From Actinomycetota bacterium (GTDB lineage Bacteria > Actinomycetota > Actinomycetes > Propionibacteriales > Propionibacteriaceae), in contig JAIUOT010000007.1 of assembly GCA_020161015.1 (NCBI GenBank), forward strand, positions 1 through 64,000: a DNA stretch of 64,000 bases, given 5' to 3'. Below the pieces are notes generated by a model. That model did no database searches. It was not told where the DNA came from and worked only from the letters and a program-made list of their open reading frames with translations. Positions 61,861 through 64,000 of this stretch are shown piece after piece; position 1 is the first letter of the stretch; every line of letters begins with the position of its first letter. A program made the translations under genes and the position numbers.

Positions 61861-62993
61861 CGGGCCGCCCTTTCCAGTGCGGCACCGGTCAACAGGCCCC
61901 GGAACCGCTCCGCGGCCCGCGGCCAGCTGTTGGCCATGGCGAGGTCCTGGGCGGACGCCTTGGCCGCGACCGCATACGTAGGGTCGCCCAGCACCCGCTG
62001 GATGGCCCTGGCGATCTCCGTCGGGCGCCGGTGGCCCACCAGGATCCCTCCACCGTCGGCGAGCAGCTCCATCGCGTGCGGGAACCGGGTCGCGATCAAG
62101 ACCTTCCCGGCGGCGGCGGCCTCGGCCAGCACGCCCGACGTCGCCTGCTCTGTGGAGTCGTACGGCAGCAGGACCAGCCCTGCGGAGGCGACCTGCGCGG
62201 CGAGTTCATCGGTGTCCTGGTAGCGACCATCGAGCTCGACGTCGGCCGAGACGCGCAGGTCGGCGGCCAGTCCGGTCAGCTGGTCGCGGTACTTCTCACC
62301 GTGCTCCTTGACCACCTTCGGGTGGGTCTGCCCCAACACCCGGTACACCGGCCGCGCGGCGGGCTCCATGCACGCCAGCGCGCGAATCCCCCACTCGATC
62401 CCCTTCCCCGGCCCGATGAGGCCCCAGGTCAGCATCACCGGTCGAGACGCCAACCGGAGGGGCTCGACCGGCCACGGACGGGGGTCGACGCCGTGCGGGA
62501 TGAGCGCCAGCCGGGAGGTGGGGACCGCGTACTGGTCGGCGATGATGTCCTGGGCGGCGTGGGTCATGACCACGACGACGTCCGCCACGTCGGTGACCCG
62601 GCGCAGCACCGCCCGCTGGTGCGGAGTCGCGTCCGCGGGCACCGTGTGCAGGACGACGACCCGGGTGGAGAGGATCCGCTCCAGCACGTCGATGACCTCG
62701 TCACCGTCCGCGCCGCCGTAGATGCCGAACTCGTGCTGCACGATCACCATGTCGCACTGGCTGAGGGCGGCCGCTGCACGCGAGCGTCCCAGTCCGTCGC
62801 CGGGATGCAGGTCGCCGATCACACGGATGCCCGGGCCGGGCGACGGCGCGCCTGCGGGCACGAGGTCGTCGACCCTCACCACGAGTGCCTCGTCGCGGCC
62901 ATCCGCCACCAGCGCGCGGGCAAGGGCGTCGGTGAAGGTCGCCAGACCACAGCGGGTGGGAGGGAAGGTACTGAGGAAACCGAATCGCGTCAT
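61857..62993 (-). CDS. GT4-type glycosyltransferase
   Basis: A 378-residue GT-B glycosyltransferase. The N-terminal FLSTFPPTRCGLATFTDALA and HEFGIYGG are typical of GT4 retaining enzymes; the C-terminal nucleotide-sugar site has WGLIGPGKGIEWGI and the E-x7-E motif in STEQATSGVLAEAAAAG. The donor and acceptor are unknown; mannosyl transfer would fit the GH130 neighbour. First gene of the operon; the ATG at 62993 begins the Rossmann strand. Confidence 0.85.
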   Translation of the reverse strand: MTRFGFLSTFPPTRCGLATFTDALARALVADGRDEALVVRVDDLVPAGAPSPGPGIRVIGDLHPGDGLGRSRAAAALSQCDMVIVQHEFGIYGGADGDEVIDVLERILSTRVVVLHTVPADATPHQRAVLRRVTDVADVVVVMTHAAQDIIADQYAVPTSRLALIPHGVDPRPWPVEPLRLASRPVMLTWGLIGPGKGIEWGIRALACMEPAARPVYRVLGQTHPKVVKEHGEKYRDQLTGLAADLRVSADVELDGRYQDTDELAAQVASAGLVLLPYDSTEQATSGVLAEAAAAGKVLIATRFPHAMELLADGGGILVGHRRPTEIARAIQRVLGDPTYAVAAKASAQDLAMANSWPRAAERFRGLLTGAALERAAR

Positions 62994-63306
62994 GGCGTCT
63001 GCCCATCCGTGAAGGGTGGCGCATCGATCTCGGCGCCACGTGTGGGCGAGACGTCTGCCGATCGGCACCTCTCGCGGAATCGCTGCCGACGATCCGGTTC
63101 GTTGTCCGTCCGCACTACCCGCGGAACGGACGCCTTTGAAGCCCATGGTAGTAGCACCGTCCAACCCGTCCGCTTGGCCACCCGAGTAGCCTGTCCACAG
63201 CGGACAAGCCTGCTCCGACTGCAGGAACCGTTCGCGCGAGGGCTCCACCGGAACGGCCACCACACGACGTTCGCGAGGGCGCTGACCGCCGATGGACACG
63301 TCGTCC
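62994..63306. other. Divergent intergenic region, 313 bases
   Basis: No gene with a credible start or motif. It should hold the divergent promoters of the glycosyltransferase operon and the right-edge toroid gene. A TGTCC / GGACA inverted repeat lies at 63192-63206; no confident -10/-35 pairs were found. Confidence 0.5.
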
Positions 63307-64000
63307 ATGACCGGCGCGAGAGGCGGATGCGACGTGGATGCCACCAATACCGGCCAAGGACCCTCCAGCGCAGGGCAGCTCATCGTGCGCAGCGCGGCCC
63401 CCGCGACACCGACCCGCCGCCTGGAGTTCGCCCACCTCGCCCGCCTGACCGACCGGCACGGCGTGCGGGAGCGCATCGATGACGGACTCTCCGAGCGCCC
63501 CGGTTACCGGACCACGGACGCCGCCCGCGCGCTGGCCCTCGTCCTCCGGGAGGACCGCTACCCGGCCGGCGTGACGGCGACCGCCTACCTCAGCTTCCTC
63601 GAGCACGCCGTTCGCCACGACGGCTCCACCCACCCCCGGATGTCGGCGGTCGGGCAGTGGCAGGCTCCCGATCGCTCGGAGGCGTGGGGGCGGAGCGTCG
63701 CGGCTCTGGGCGCCACGGTCGCCAGCAGTGTGTCGCGACACACCCGTGACCGGGCAACCGACACCTTCCTGCGCGCCGCGAAGTCACGCTCGCTGGACGT
63801 CCGCACGGCAGCTCTGGCCGCGCTCGGGGCCGCGTCCCTCGTCACGTCCCGCACCGACGCGTCGGGCGCGGCTCACTCGCTCCTGTCGGACTGCCTCGAG
63901 ATCATCCCGCGCAAGGCCACCGCCCGCTGGTCGTGGCCCGAAGCGCGACTGGGCCACAACAACGCCGTCCTGTGCGATGCCCTGATCCTTGGCGGGGTCG
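63307..64000 (+). CDS. Second helical-toroid protein, partial (runs off right edge)
   Basis: At least 231 residues, open at the window end. It is a paralogue of the 345-residue toroid protein at 60823-61860: shared pattern includes ARALALVLRE (ARALVVVLRE), TAYLSFLEHAV (QTYLTFLEGAV), WGRSVAALGATV (WGRTVQALGFAA) and SWPEARLGHNNAVLCDALILGGV (WPEPRLRYANASLCDALVYGGG). The alignment runs continuously from about residue 45. Starts at 63307 (ATG), 63334 or 63385 (GTG) are possible; the first is given. It is divergent from the glycosyltransferase operon. Confidence 0.78.
   Translation, partial: MTGARGGCDVDATNTGQGPSSAGQLIVRSAAPATPTRRLEFAHLARLTDRHGVRERIDDGLSERPGYRTTDAARALALVLREDRYPAGVTATAYLSFLEHAVRHDGSTHPRMSAVGQWQAPDRSEAWGRSVAALGATVASSVSRHTRDRATDTFLRAAKSRSLDVRTAALAALGAASLVTSRTDASGAAHSLLSDCLEIIPRKATARWSWPEARLGHNNAVLCDALILGGV

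Overview
The window is high-GC, gene-dense DNA from an actinobacterium (Actinomycetota). The clearest lineage marker is a mycothiol S-conjugate amidase gene (mca). It sits inside the block isoprenyl diphosphate synthase - hemolysin III - thioredoxin-domain DUF255 - small membrane protein - mca - DUF4307 - greA, which has the same gene order as Mycobacterium tuberculosis Rv1086 back to Rv1080c. Many genes have a TANNNT-like -10 hexamer only 6-8 bases before the start codon, as expected for the leaderless transcripts common in this phylum. The exact genus cannot be read from the sequence; a member of the Propionibacteriales is a guess. No rRNA, tRNA, CRISPR array or prophage was seen.

Layout. 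1-10 kb: a methyltransferase, ychF, a HAD phosphatase fused to DUF952, an M18 aminopeptidase, rmuC, ilvA and an EamA transporter. 9.1-12.6 kb: a four-gene osmoprotectant ABC importer. 12.7-19.9 kb: ispH, xseA-xseB, small enzymes, a DUF2804 protein, acetyl-CoA synthetase and a spermidine-synthase-like protein. 19.8-30.1 kb: a polyamine uptake and catabolism locus. Its seven-gene minus-strand operon (potD-potA-potB-potC, a saccharopine-dehydrogenase-like gene, gabT, gabD) is divergent from an Lrp-type regulator and a putrescine-type aminotransferase. Putrescine could be imported, deaminated and oxidised to GABA and then succinate within one locus. 30.06-31.18 kb: an intact IS481-family element sitting exactly on the aminotransferase stop codon.

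31.2-44.4 kb: a PIN-PhoH ATPase, a GH31 glucosidase, the conserved uppS-to-greA block, a palindromic repeat cluster, a DUF2089/toastrack-like pair, an AI-2E-type permease and ung. 44.4-47.1 kb: msrA, a LacI-type regulator, DUF2277 and an SRPBCC protein. 47.1-47.7 kb is a 600-base gap with a strong-looking promoter, a perfect terminator hairpin and a second, inverted copy of that hairpin: a candidate small RNA. 47.7-53.8 kb: a six-gene Mrp Na+/H+ antiporter operon (A+B fused, C, D, E, F, G). 53.8-59.1 kb: 3-methyladenine glycosylase, a lipoprotein, a solitary D12-class adenine methylase, a zinc metallopeptidase, a Nudix protein and a Bax-inhibitor-1 family protein.

59.1-64.0 kb: a translationally coupled carbohydrate operon (GT4 glycosyltransferase, helical-toroid protein, GH130-like glycosidase/phosphorylase, small beta-repeat protein). 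Divergent from it is a second copy of the toroid gene that runs off the right edge. This cluster, the IS element that takes its stop codon from its target site, the palindromic repeat family and the candidate small RNA are the most interesting parts of the window.
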